DNA from: Ornithodoros turicata
Lineage: Eukaryota; Arthropoda; Arachnida; Ixodida; Argasidae
Assembly (NCBI RefSeq): GCF_037126465.1
Contig: NC_088209.1
Location: 23,937,146 to 24,001,145 of the forward strand
Reading direction: 5' to 3'
Length of the DNA: 64,000 nt
This document shows positions 12,271 to 23,400 of this stretch, in pieces (within the stretch, counting starts at the first letter, position 1; every line of letters starts with the position of its first letter). A program made the translations under genes and the position numbers. The notes under the pieces are model-generated. The model had not been told where the DNA came from and did not search any database. It saw only the letters and a program-made list of their open reading frames with translations.

Positions 12271-15200
12271 AGGCTCAAGGAGAAGTTGCTTTCTCCACCG
12301 TCACAGTGACCAGCACGCTTGCCTTCTTGTGTTGCGCTCATATATATGTCTCCCTTCGTAATATCTGTGTACACAGGCCTTCAAATTATTATTATTATTA
12401 CCAGTCCATAAGAAATGATGTGGTACAGAGCAGCTTTCGCGGTGCAACGTCCAATAACGTCAATGCTGTTGTTGTTGCGTATATAAAGCAGACGACGCGA
12501 ACCTTCCTGACCCGGAAGCCACTGTGTGTTTGGGGGGGGGGGACGTACCCTGAAAAGCCATTACGCTGTGACTATCCGAGCCTCGTAATAAGCAATGGTT
12601 CCCGTTTCTCATAACGGGGCCACTGTGAAAGCGAAGCTCACGACCATGAAGGAAGCAAGAGATAACGGCAGTGAAATGACCGCAAAATTCCTCCCGGCAG
12701 GAAGCTAGCAGAGGTTCGCTTTCGCTGAGATCGCGTCCTTGGACTTAGGCGGGCTGAGAGAGGCGCTCCGTCGCTGGCGCTGGCCTACTTTCAGGGCGAG
12801 TTCATTGCTCCAGCGCTTTGCGCGGGCGCCGTGTCACGTCGCTACGGTCGCCCCCTTCCCCATGGTCGCGTGACGTAATAGCTTTCCGAGAATGCATTGC
12901 CGCAATGGAGTAGCAATTGCGGTCGGTCGGAACACTCATTCCGTTTGCCCGCGCCGGTGTTTTTGTTGTACTTTGTTGATGTTCCTGTTTTGAGTGGAAG
13001 GGAGACAGAAGCCTTCCCACTTTGGCCTGCGAAAATGTAGCAACAAACTAACAATATATAAGTACTTGCTCAAGGATAGCTGATATAACTGTTCGAGGAC
13101 CCGCGAGCTCAGGCATTCTGTCCCTTTAACGAGGGTTGAAGCAAAGTGGGGAACAAAAGTGTCGTTATTCACGTGCTCACGTTCAAGCTTTTTTTTTTTT
13201 TTTTTTTCAAGCTTCAAGCTTTCATGCAAACACAAGATAAGTCGTAAAGAATATCACAACGTGGAGGAATTCCAGCAGTTCACAATTTTTCGATTACCTG
13301 CCTCTTCTGCTATAGAGTCAGCGCATTTCATAGAGCTCAGTTTGTCGAGCACTTAGCACCCGCGTTGTTCATCCTGATAAGGGTCCAAAAGGATAAGCTC
13401 TTCCTATACATGACGCTATACGAGCACACAGCAGCTACTTCCGCCTTCAATTAACATCCGGTATCGCGCCATCTTCAGGGGTATGATGTACCTCCGTAAT
13501 CCTTCTCTTGATTTTGTTTTCTTTGTTGCTGTGTTTTTCAGTTCCGGAGCCAATATCATTTATTGTCACGTACAATATTTGGTGTGTACAAAAAAAAAAA
13601 AAAAAGAAAGAACACCATTAGTCCAATAGCTGGGTCCTTTCCACACTGTTCCCAGAGTTCAATGAACCCCCGCTGGAGGCATGTGTGAGGAGGAAAAACG
13701 TGGAGAGTGGCTGGGCCGTTGCCCGTAGCAACCGAACACATAAGAAAAGTACATCCACGAAAAAAGTACACGAAGAGAGAAGGAGAGAGAGAAAAAATAG
13801 AAATCCTCGCCCTACATTTTGAAATCTGTTGTTGTTACGCAGGCAGTATTTGTTAGCAGACGGCTCTCTTAGCAGACGGCGGTGACCGCCACAGGGTGGC
13901 CAGAGGGCGCTGTGAACGCGATAGAAACCTAAAAAGGGGAAATGTGTCCAGGAGACCTGTAGTAGAGCCGTTGTTCGTTCGGTTGCTCTTTTACCCTCTC
14001 GTTTGAGTTATACTTCCTAACATTGGGAAAGGGAAATCACCTCATCCTTTGTTTTCAGCTTTAGAAGGATGGTGCCCTATATAACATCGCCCACGCCTCA
14101 CCGAGCCTGTTTTCCAGTGACTTACAAGGGCTTTCTTTTCTTTTTATATACTGGTCGTTTATTTTCACTTTTGTGACTCGCAAAGGATGAGCAGAGCACA
14201 GCACAGCAGGGCTTGTGAACGTGACACGCCCGGCCCTCGTGCCTGCTTCCTTTCTGCCGCTGAGTACAAAGGAAGGGCACCGCCTGGATGATATGGGCCA
14301 GTGAACTTGATATGTGGCCCATTTTCTGAACACTGAACATCGGCAGGGTTTTGTTGCGAGGCTTCATGAAAAAAAGAAAGAAAGAAAGAACTTGATTTGG
14401 ATTGGATAGGTCGCTAAAGGTTGGTTATTAAACATTGCCCGCAATCATTGTGAATTTGGAGGTGTAACTATCGGTGTTTGCAGAAGATATAGTGCTCTTG
14501 GTGTTGCGGTGTGTGCGGCTGGTCTGCTTTGTTGATCTACGGGAAGCCACACTTAGGCCATGCTAACGATAGCGGTTTTAATAGCGTGCGTTTCTACAGT
14601 TCGTTGCAGTGGTGTAGGGACATGTTTTAAAGGTATATCGTCAACTGCAATTGCCCAGCACGAAATAAATATGACACTGTACAAGCCATTTTTCCCATAA
14701 AGAACGACACGTCTCGAAAAAAAGAAAGAGAAACACCACATGTTGTTGAAAGAACGAACAAAATGCCGTGTGCACCGTGCCTTCTGCGTGATAACGAAAA
14801 GTGTGCTGGAGTAGTCAGCCAGCCAGCCAGTAGCCAGCTGTTGAACAAACCTCTCCATATTTGTCTTCTTTTCCGTACCAAACCAACCTGCATGATAACT
14901 TTTCCGCAATACAACTAGTCTGGGCAGTGAAGCACGCTTTCCGGAAGTGTTCCTGTACGCGCTTTGGTTAATGTTACTGAACACGTGATAGAGCAGTGCA
15001 TATCATCATCATCATACGCATGCTATATTGTGCATTAAGATACAGCTTGCTTATTTGTGAATACTTGTTCAATGGCTCTAGGATGGGGGTTGATATACGT
15101 CTATTCGTAGAAAGTACAAGAAAGGTCAGTCAAACGCAAGGTAGGTGACACGCTGTACGCAACAAGACTAGATTGTGTTTGATGGCAGTCGTAACAAAAA

Positions 15201-15395
15201 TGTTCCGAGAATTCAGGGCTCAAAACATTCGCCCCGCGTCAGGTAAATTGAACAAATACGAAACTAACGTCGTTATCTGTCTCGCTCGAGCATTCAAACA
15301 CGGGATACCCGCTTCTGTCCCGTTTATAGCAGACGACAGAACTTAGTTTCATTTCCCGCTATGAGATTTTCGTTGCGAACGTTAGAACCGACTGC
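12271..15395. other. Non-coding stretch
   Basis: No recognisable coding exon. A GC-rich patch at about 12,640-12,960 includes a CRE-like TGACGTAA at about 12,871. Poly-T (13,190-13,207) and poly-A (13,590-13,604) runs are present, and short frames on both strands lack family resemblance. Confidence 0.4.
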
Positions 15396-15662
15396 AGCTG
15401 CAAAGCGCTCGTAAAGACCTTGAGCGGCGAAGCGTCGGCGGCGATAACGGTGTCCGCCGCGCGACGAGAGGAACCCAGACCTTGAGAGGGCGCACTCGTC
15501 GAAGGAGAGACGCGGAAGCGCCGCCTGAGGTCATTGAACTGCCCGTCGAAAGGGAAACGCCTGCCCTACTTTCAAACGCCAGACGCGCGCGCGCCTCTCC
15601 GCAGCAGCAAATGGGGGAGTGGGAAATCTCTCTCCTCCTCGCGCTCCGGAGTACGTACACGA
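15396..15662 (+). promoter_or_regulatory. GC/CpG-rich patch ending at a strong splice donor; possible 5' non-coding exon
   Basis: The sequence is CpG-rich, including a short GCGCGCGC run near 15,590, and ends with a consensus donor (GTAAGT) at about 15,663. Such a patch upstream of HR4 on the same strand could be a promoter plus first non-coding exon. There is no transcript or homology support, so this is a suggestion only. Confidence 0.25.
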
Positions 15663-17559
15663 GTAAGTACGGTTGGCGTTTATTTTATTTCGTACTCTTT
15701 CTTTCCGCTTTCTTTTCTTTTCGTCTTTTTTTTTTATCGATGCGGTAACATGTGCGCATATGCGGAAGACGTCTGCGCCCCGAAGAAGCGCAGTGAATGA
15801 AGATGAAAATAGAGTGACGCTGATTTTTTCTCGACGGGAACGGAGAAATTCCTGTCGGGAAACCATGAAAGTGTGAAACAATGATGATCACCTGTCGGTG
15901 TCGTTGTCAGCAAACCAAAGGTAGAAGTTAGAAGAGAAACTCGTTATGTGTGCAAGCCCGCGAAACGACGCATCAGATATCTGCCGTATAGTTACTAGAA
16001 TTTGCAAGTCCGTACTACGAATAACTGACACACTGACTCAAGTTGACCGTATATGAATCCCTATTTTGTGGCGTTACTTCATACATGGAAACGAAAGCTT
16101 TCAGCGCTTGTGCCCAGAAACGACGATGCTAATGGTAGGATAGTGATCCTTGACCGGGGGTGTTGAGTATATAACGTCCATTATCGTTTTGAGTGCAACC
16201 TTATTATTAGGCGTTTATCACTTTTATATGTATATTACATAGTTTAACCCTGGCGGGCGTACATAATGCCTTGCGAGATCGTGTTTCTGTGACATCTCAG
16301 TAACAACGCAATATGCGCGTGCTAATTGAGGCGAATTGCATCATATATGGTGTATATATTCGGTAGACCCCACCCCCCCTAGCACTGTTTATTTCGTGTT
16401 TGTTTGTTTGCTTCGACTTCGATGGCAGAATGTAGGTTACTCTCATTATAACTTTTTTTATAATTTTGTTAGAAGTTGTACCAACATGAGCTTTTGTAGG
16501 AACAATTGGAAGTATCTGCATAGATCACAGGAACTCTACAAAAGGAATATAAAGGGAACAGCCAAAGATTAGCACGCGATATTGGCCACTTCAAAGGAAT
16601 CATACGACTGGCTTATCATGTTTTCGGAATCACCTGTCGGCAAAGCAGCGCCGCTTACCGCGAGAAGCGTTGTTCGGTCCCGACCCGTAGTCTTTTTTTA
16701 ATCGTGATGCGTGTAAAAAATAAAATGTTTATTTTAGATCAGTGTTGACGTCGAGGATGGGATGCCGTCTCGGGTTAATCTGGGCATCCCGTTGCCCCCG
16801 TTCTTCGCGTGTCTGCAGCCGCTGTCTCAGGGACGCTTATCTTTCAATTTATTCTTTCCCTTGCCCGTGAAAAGCCGAGATTACAAACAACAGCGGAAAT
16901 TCAAAACAACTTTCCCGCCCCATCTAGGACGGCTGTAAATCATCGCCTGCGATTCAATGTCCCGCATTAGTAGCAGCATGCCTGCATAAAGTTAGGTGTC
17001 GTTGGTTCGACGTGTAGAACCCTGAAAGACACGGAGCACTTGCTGGTCACCTGTTATCAATCCACAGACCGACCACGGTGATGGATAATGATAGCTGTCT
17101 CGCAACGTAAATTAAGCTACGAATTGTTATTCTATATCTTCTTACGTTAAAGATATTTCTCTGTGGATGCTGTATACACGAGGAAAACAAATATGGCAGC
17201 TGTGCCATCCAATGATCCCAATCATTCACCAACATAAAGTTGTTGTTGTTGGGCTGATCTAGAGAAAGAAAAATAATTGTTGTTTGCCGCGACGAGCAAG
17301 TCATTGCTCGTGAAAAGCGCATTAGGTAGAAACCTCAGTGTCAGTGATGCTTGAGAACTGAAGCACGTACAGACACGAGATTTTACAGCATGTAAAATAA
17401 AAAGGATGCACTGGAAGTGTCAAAATGTCAAAGGGAATGTTAATGGAAATGCAAACATATTTGCTCGCGGAGAGGAAGACGCTGTTCCGTTGACGCCGAC
17501 ACAAAAGGAACATGGTTTATCCGTTGCGTCGTTTGTGACTTATGAGAACATGCAATTTA
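15663..17559. other. Non-coding stretch
   Basis: No gene or clear repeat recognised. Poly-T/T-rich tracts at 15,690-15,740 and AT-rich sequence at 16,200-16,480 are the only compositional features. Confidence 0.4.
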
Positions 17560-17857
17560 CCGTATGTTTGCACGAGCGACATTCCCGGGAATACTCCAAC
17601 GGAAGATGCGAAGAACGTCATAGCTGTGTCACGACACTGCAGCCACAAGATATTCCGTAGCAGACGACAGGAAAAGACGCTGACGGCGTCGTCTGCTAAG
17701 TGTCGTCTGCTAAGTACGCAGTACGCCACTCTCGATATTTCGGTATGGTGTGAATGCTCAACATAACACGGGGCGGAACTTCGGCTCCGTGATCAATTTT
17801 TTGCTTTTTCTTCAACTAGAATCTTCCGTGAGGATGTCGCTCGTGAAAAATACACGG
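17560..17857 (-). mobile_element. Harbinger-like MITE with TTA target-site duplication
   Basis: The ends are inverted copies of each other (left CCGTATGTTTGCACGAGCGA, right ending CGCTCGTG...TACACGG) and both are flanked by TTA. The interior carries two GTCGTCTGCTA words and is related in inverse orientation to the elements at 49,260-49,520 and 57,641-58,017. A 3-bp TTA/TAA duplication is the known signature of PIF/Harbinger elements. It has no transposase and is therefore non-autonomous. Confidence 0.75.
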
Positions 17858-17881
17858 TTACGCTTTCCTTCTCCTTCTCAA

Positions 17882-18099
17882 GATGGACGACGATGCGGAG
17901 CGGGCTCTCATTGGTCTGCTCAAACGATTTGTGCAATCATCGCGGGAGATCGTTCGAGGAGGAGACCAATCCGAGGCCTCCCCGCATTGTGGCGCTTCTT
18001 GAGAAGAAGAGGGAGAGGGAAGCGTATAGAAATCTGTGCACTTTAGTGCCCCTTTTACCGGCTCCGAAAACTGTAGATCATATTCGTTTGTGGGAATAA
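17882..18099 (+). pseudogene. Frameshifted short coding remnant, unknown protein
   Basis: Starting at an ATG at 17,882 a hydrophilic frame begins MDDDAERALIGLLKRFVQSS. After about 25 codons it continues sensibly only in another frame, which reads NPRPPRIVALLEKKRERE followed by AYRNLCTL and ends at 18,097-18,099. The charged, helix-like character on both sides of the break suggests one ancestral protein with a frameshift. It lies 24 bp right of the Harbinger-like MITE, so it may be a transposon-derived ORF, but I do not recognise the family. Confidence 0.35.
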
Positions 18100-18384
18100 A
18101 CGCAAGCAGGATTATTTTTCGTTCCTATCGCAGTCAAGGCTTTCACGGAAAAGTGGGTCCGTTCTGCCGAAGCGCGTCAAATCATATACTATATAAGGTT
18201 CTTTGACGAGGAAAAAGTGTCTGGTTATTTATGCAATTTCCGTCGCCGAACTTTGCTATTTCGGCCCAGACACTTGGAACGTCACCCTGAGTCTAACGCC
18301 ATAACGTCGCGAAAGGCGAGCGCATATCGAACGCTCGTTGTCTGTCATGTTTGTGCCAATCTATAAGTCGTGTATGAGGGTTTC

Positions 18385-18546
18385 CATGCAGAGTTTCCAG
18401 ACGAATATCGGCATAGTTCCCAGTGAAGTCGGTCCAGGAGGCGCACTAACCCCACTGTCCCCCACTCCTGCCTGCTGCCCTCTTTCCGTCTGTCCACGGC
18501 TGTACGCATTTCATAGCCACAGTTGCTTCGCGGCGCTAACACGGAG
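18385..18546 (+). repeat. SINE family A, 5'-truncated
   Basis: Reverse-complement version of the body seen at 1,499, ending in the CACAGTTGCTTCGCGGCGCT block and then ACACGGA at the tail side. The tRNA-like head is missing. Confidence 0.75.
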
Positions 18547-18933
18547 TTTTGTAAGATAGCGATTACATGCATTCATAAGTACTATACAGTTTTGTAAGAT
18601 AGAGATTTTATGCATTCATAAAACGTTGCCCGTCCATGCATGTTATGGACAGGAGTTCGGCTGCATACTGACTCCTTTTTGTCATCTTTTTCTTTCCTTT
18701 TCTCTCCGTATAGCTATTTGGTACACATTGTCTATGTTAGACATTCGTTCAATAGAGAAAGCATACACTATTTGCCTTTATTTGATGCAATATCCATACT
18801 TTGCGTGTGATTATGAGTATCCGGTTTGCCCGGTTTGAGAAAAGAAAAAGAAAAATATGGAGAAGCTAGTACACACACACATAAATGGGATGATGATGCG
18901 GTGGGTCATTCTCCGCCGTTATGGCCGTACAAC

Positions 18934-19178
18934 TCGGTATATTGGTCCAGCTATTATGCAGTTATAGGGTGCCAGAATACTAGCTCCCTCTGCATATAGG
19001 GAGCACAGAGGGAGCTAGAATTAAGGCACACTGACTGCAGCGTGCCTAATGAGATCTCGGTACATTGGTCCAGCTATACTGCAGCTAGTGTGCCTCAATA
19101 CTAGCTCCCTCTGCATATAGGGAGCACAGAGGGAGCTAATATTCAGGCACCCTAACTGCAGCCTGCTGCTTAGCGCGA
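18934..19178. repeat. Two tandem copies of a 123-bp palindromic unit
   Basis: Unit 1 starts at 18,934 (TCGGTATATTGGTCCAG) and unit 2 at 19,057 (TCGGTACATTGGTCCAG). Each contains a perfect hairpin stem CTAGCTCCCTCTG / CAGAGGGAGCTAG (unit 1 arms 18,980-18,992 and 19,006-19,018) with a 13-base loop, and longer outer pairing between TGCAG...GGTGCC and GGCAC...CTGCA blocks. It resembles a tandem pair of fold-back elements. Confidence 0.8.
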
Positions 19179-20428
19179 TGCGGTATACTGCTCAGAGGTC
19201 ACTTAGGTCCTTGCGAACTGCTCTGCCTTGCCAGCATTTCGGGCACACCCTGGGACCAATATGGCGCACGGTCTTTTGTACCGAGCGCGTATGTGACATC
19301 TTATATTCCCATGCGACATGTTTAGTGGCTCCACTTCCGGTTTCGTAGGAATTAAAAAAAAAGCGATTGTGTTCATAACAACAAAGCGACAGTGGGTGGA
19401 CGTGATCGCAGTGGCGGGACGGAGGCAACTTGCCAGGGCTGCCGCACCTTAATGGGGTGAATCTAAGTCACGAGTCCCCAAAAGAAAAGAAAGGCGAGCG
19501 CGAATCAAAAACAGCCGGCACGTGTCTGAAAATAAAAGTTTCCTGCGGCCGTCTGGAGAGTGACGGCAAACACGATTCTCGGAAGCCTTACGACATCTTT
19601 TTAGGACAACGGCCGCTGAGAATAAAACGGCAGCAAGGGGTCGCGGCGAGAAAAATAAAACTGAGAACGAGGAAGAGATCCTTGAAGGGAGACGCGTGGG
19701 AAGGAAGTTGAGGGCGCCTTGGAAGTGTCTCAAAGTTCAGTGCTGAGCACTGACGCAGTAAAAGTTGCCAAGTGGATCGGCCCGATAATTTCCGCTTGCC
19801 TTTCTCTAATCCATCGGGATGCATGACTTCGAAATGGTATCGGCGCTTGAACAAATGCCTTTGAGGGTAATGCAGATAAATGAATGAGGTACCTATAATC
19901 GAAATCCATTCATCCCCACTTTACACTCTAAGAAGAAGAAAAAAAAAAGGGGGGGGGGGGTAAACTGTGAAGAAATTACAGCTTCCACTCCCCTAGATTG
20001 CAAACACTCTCCATTTTAGTTCCATAATTAGGAACTTTACTCTCTCCAGCATTGCAAATAGTCCCGAAACTTCGCGTAAACAGTTGTGGCAGTGCATCTA
20101 AGCCCCCCAAATGACTAAAAGTACTCGTTTCTTTCTTAGGATGAATATCCCCTCGTAATGCCCTCCAAGACGATGTGAAACGTTGCTCCTTCTCCTCTGG
20201 AACATTTGATGAACAAAATCGCTGAAATATATATACGCTAATCGCTGAAAGACATATAGGCTCAATATATGTATGTTCTTCAGGGCGTGGGATGAGCCAA
20301 CTGGCCCAACAAAGTGTGTTATTGTTCTTCAGCGCAGTGGGTTGTCCGAAGGAGAGACGCTCCTGCGATAAGACGTAAGGTGTTGAACATGAATGTGTTG
20401 CCGCTCATCTGCATTTCTCTGATTGCAG
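19179..20428. other. HR4 5'-flanking or intronic sequence with a diverged repeat
   Basis: No coding exon recognised before the HR4 acceptor at 20,428. Positions 19,975-20,120 are a diverged copy of the repeat at 1,795-2,130. An A-rich then G-rich low-complexity run sits at about 19,930-19,961. Confidence 0.45.
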
Positions 20429-23400
20429 GAAGTATGCTCCCCCAGCTCCTGCCTTGGCTACTGTCTAAAATGAGCCTGTTCCACGACATCAAGCTCAAGC
20501 GACGCAAAGTAGACTCACGCGGCAGCAGTGACGGCGAGAACAATGGTGACCTCAATACATCATCCCCGGAGACACCCGAAGTCACACCGACGGCTCCGAA
20601 CCACGTCACCGATTCTCCGCCTGCAGCCCCAGTCACCCAACCGCCCCAACAACGAGACTCCGATGAAGAACGATCCCCGAGAACTAAAAGTGACGTGTTT
20701 GACGGTGGGGGTGGGGATGCACCGACACTCGACCTGTCCTGGACCCCGGACTCGAGTGCGTTCAACCGTCCTGCTGCCACCTCAGACCCTAAGGGTGATG
20801 AAGAGAGTATCTCGGCCCTTCGACGGATGTCGCAGTATAGGTTGTCGGCGACGGCCGCGACCGCCACGTCGCCCGCCACGTGGGGATCTGGGGACAGTCC
20901 GCAACCACCTCAAGGTTACGGCTATCCCGGGTCTCGTCCGCCTGTCTACTACCGGCGGTCTTCTTCCGGGACTGGCGAGGAGCCGTACGCGGCAGACGTG
21001 GGAGGCGGTGACGCGGTGCCGGACTCACAAGCCCTTAACCTGTGTTTGGGGGGTATGGCCCCGTCGACGTCCAGAGCGGGCGAGGAGGACGAAGACGACC
21101 AGCCCATGGTGTGCATGATCTGTGAAGACAAGGCCACGGGTCTCCACTACGGCATCATCACGTGCGAAGGGTGAGGAGACGCGTTCGGGATGGAGTCGAC
21201 GCAAGGTCCAACTGCAACAAGGCCTGAACACTTCTTATTCCTTTCTGTACATACACTGTGTCTCTCACAAACTAAGCTCTCCCGTAATTCTTAACTGTGG
21301 GAATATGGTGATCTGAGGGTCGTGGTCAGGCCTTGTTTGGCCCATGAGCGTATACCTATACTAACACTCTCTGCCCCCAAGGCGTGTGTTGTGTGGGTCG
21401 TGTTGTGGGAGGCTTTCGAAGCTACACATCTTTTCTACGTCTGGTGGACGTGGTCTTCGCAGGTGTAAAGGGTTTTTCAAGCGGACTGTGCAGAACAAGA
21501 GGGTGTACACGTGTGTGGCGGAGGGAAACTGCGAGATCACCAAGGCTCAGAGGAATCGGTGCCAGTACTGCAGGTTCCAGAAGTGTCTTCGACAGGGCAT
21601 GGTACTCGCAGGTCAGTTAATCAAGCCAGATGATCCAGCGATTGATTTTATCTTTGTCTTGGTGCCGTCTCTTGGTGTAGCTGGAGTGGCAGATTGCCAA
21701 TATCTCACACGTAATAACTCCGTGTCATAGCGTGAACCACAGAACACAAAGTATAGATTCCGTCTTCGCAATTCATACTCCTACATTTGCGTAGTTGACG
21801 AAGACGTCCGGAAATACGTGGTTGACGTTCCATCGTGGCTATATATGCGCTAGATGTTCAGCTTGGCTGCTGTAGCCTTCTTTCAAGACTTCTTCATTTC
21901 CAAGGAACCTCACTCAGGAAAGAGTAAATAAACAAATAAAGCGTGTCGTCCCTTCGTCTTCGCAATCGTAATCTCTCGACTCCGCTTCCAGGAAATCGGT
22001 GACCTAGCTACCGCAAATTAAGCTCCGCAAGCCGTGCCAACAACATAAGTTCCTGCCAAATGTCTGTTTGGAAAGAACTGCTTTCTATTTAACATCTTCT
22101 ATGGCTCCAATGCCATGTACTGGAAGGCGATGGAGCCAGTAACATAGCCAGGGGAAGGGGCAGGCCCCCGGCCTGCTGCAAGCGTGCAAGAATGTGTCAG
22201 GAGGGCTATAGCTGTGGCATATGAAACAATCGCACCCTATCCAGTCGCCGCAGGTAGGTTTCAACCGCCGCCTCCGAGGTCTGGCTAGGCCAGCGGCTGG
22301 AGCGAGATTTTCTAAATTTATAATTTACGACAATCGATTTCAATCTTGCGCCGGGATGCAAAAAGCGTGTGTAACGGAGAAGGTCAGAAATCATACTCAG
22401 TATCTGCGTGTCGGATATGGCTGTTCGGATACCTTCCCATTCGTTTAGTTCCAAGCGACATAATATGGAAAACATGCAAAATTCGTACACTGGTATATAC
22501 CCCACAGGTCTGACCGTGTTGAATGTGGCAATGGTGCTTTGCTTTACTGGTTTCTATTTATTGCGATTCTCTCATATTCCCCCTGCCTTCTTGCTGGATT
22601 TTACTGCCAAGCTTCGAAACCTATTTTACCTAGATGCATCTCTGACCGGCAATGAGAGGGTGCGGGGTCGAATCCCACCGCTGGTGCCTTTTCTTCGACC
22701 GCCATCAGTATGCAACTGGGTCGTGAAGCATGTGTTGTGTTTGTCTTTATATGGTTAAGTTGCGTCATCCTCTACAACGTTAAATGCATCGGTTGCAAAT
22801 GGTTCGAATTTCAATGAACCTATTAAATGTGAGTGGTACGCATATTTGCTGCACGCGGTTCTTCCTGGTCGATGATGGGTCATGCAACCCGGCAGCTGCA
22901 GAGTAAGCAAGGCGCGCAGCTGGTTGCACATTGATCGCGTGAATGTTATCAGCCCACGCTGAGCAAGGGTTACGCTCCTTTCCTCTTGCAACATGCGAGC
23001 ACGAACGACCGCAAAGCCCCACGGTCGCCACCTGCATCTTTCAACTTCAGCAATGAAAAGTGGAGATATAAAATAATAACTTCGCACGCATGTTCCAAGC
23101 TTCCTTTTTTTTTCTCTGTACCATAGAGGTGCTCTGTCAATCATCCCCACGAGTGCACGTCTCGTCCGCAGAAGGCCTCCTTCAGTTCTAGTCCCAACAC
23201 TCATTACTCCAGAAGTGGTTACAGACAGTATATCACTTTCATGTATTATTTATCTTTCAGTTGTGTATTATTTACGTTTCACGATATATTTGCATTTGTT
23301 TTCCCTCCACGACCAGCTGTGCGGGAGGACAGGATGCCTGGAGGGAGGAATTCTGGCGCTGTGTACAATCTGTACAAGGTACGTTGCTTTTTTTTTCTTT

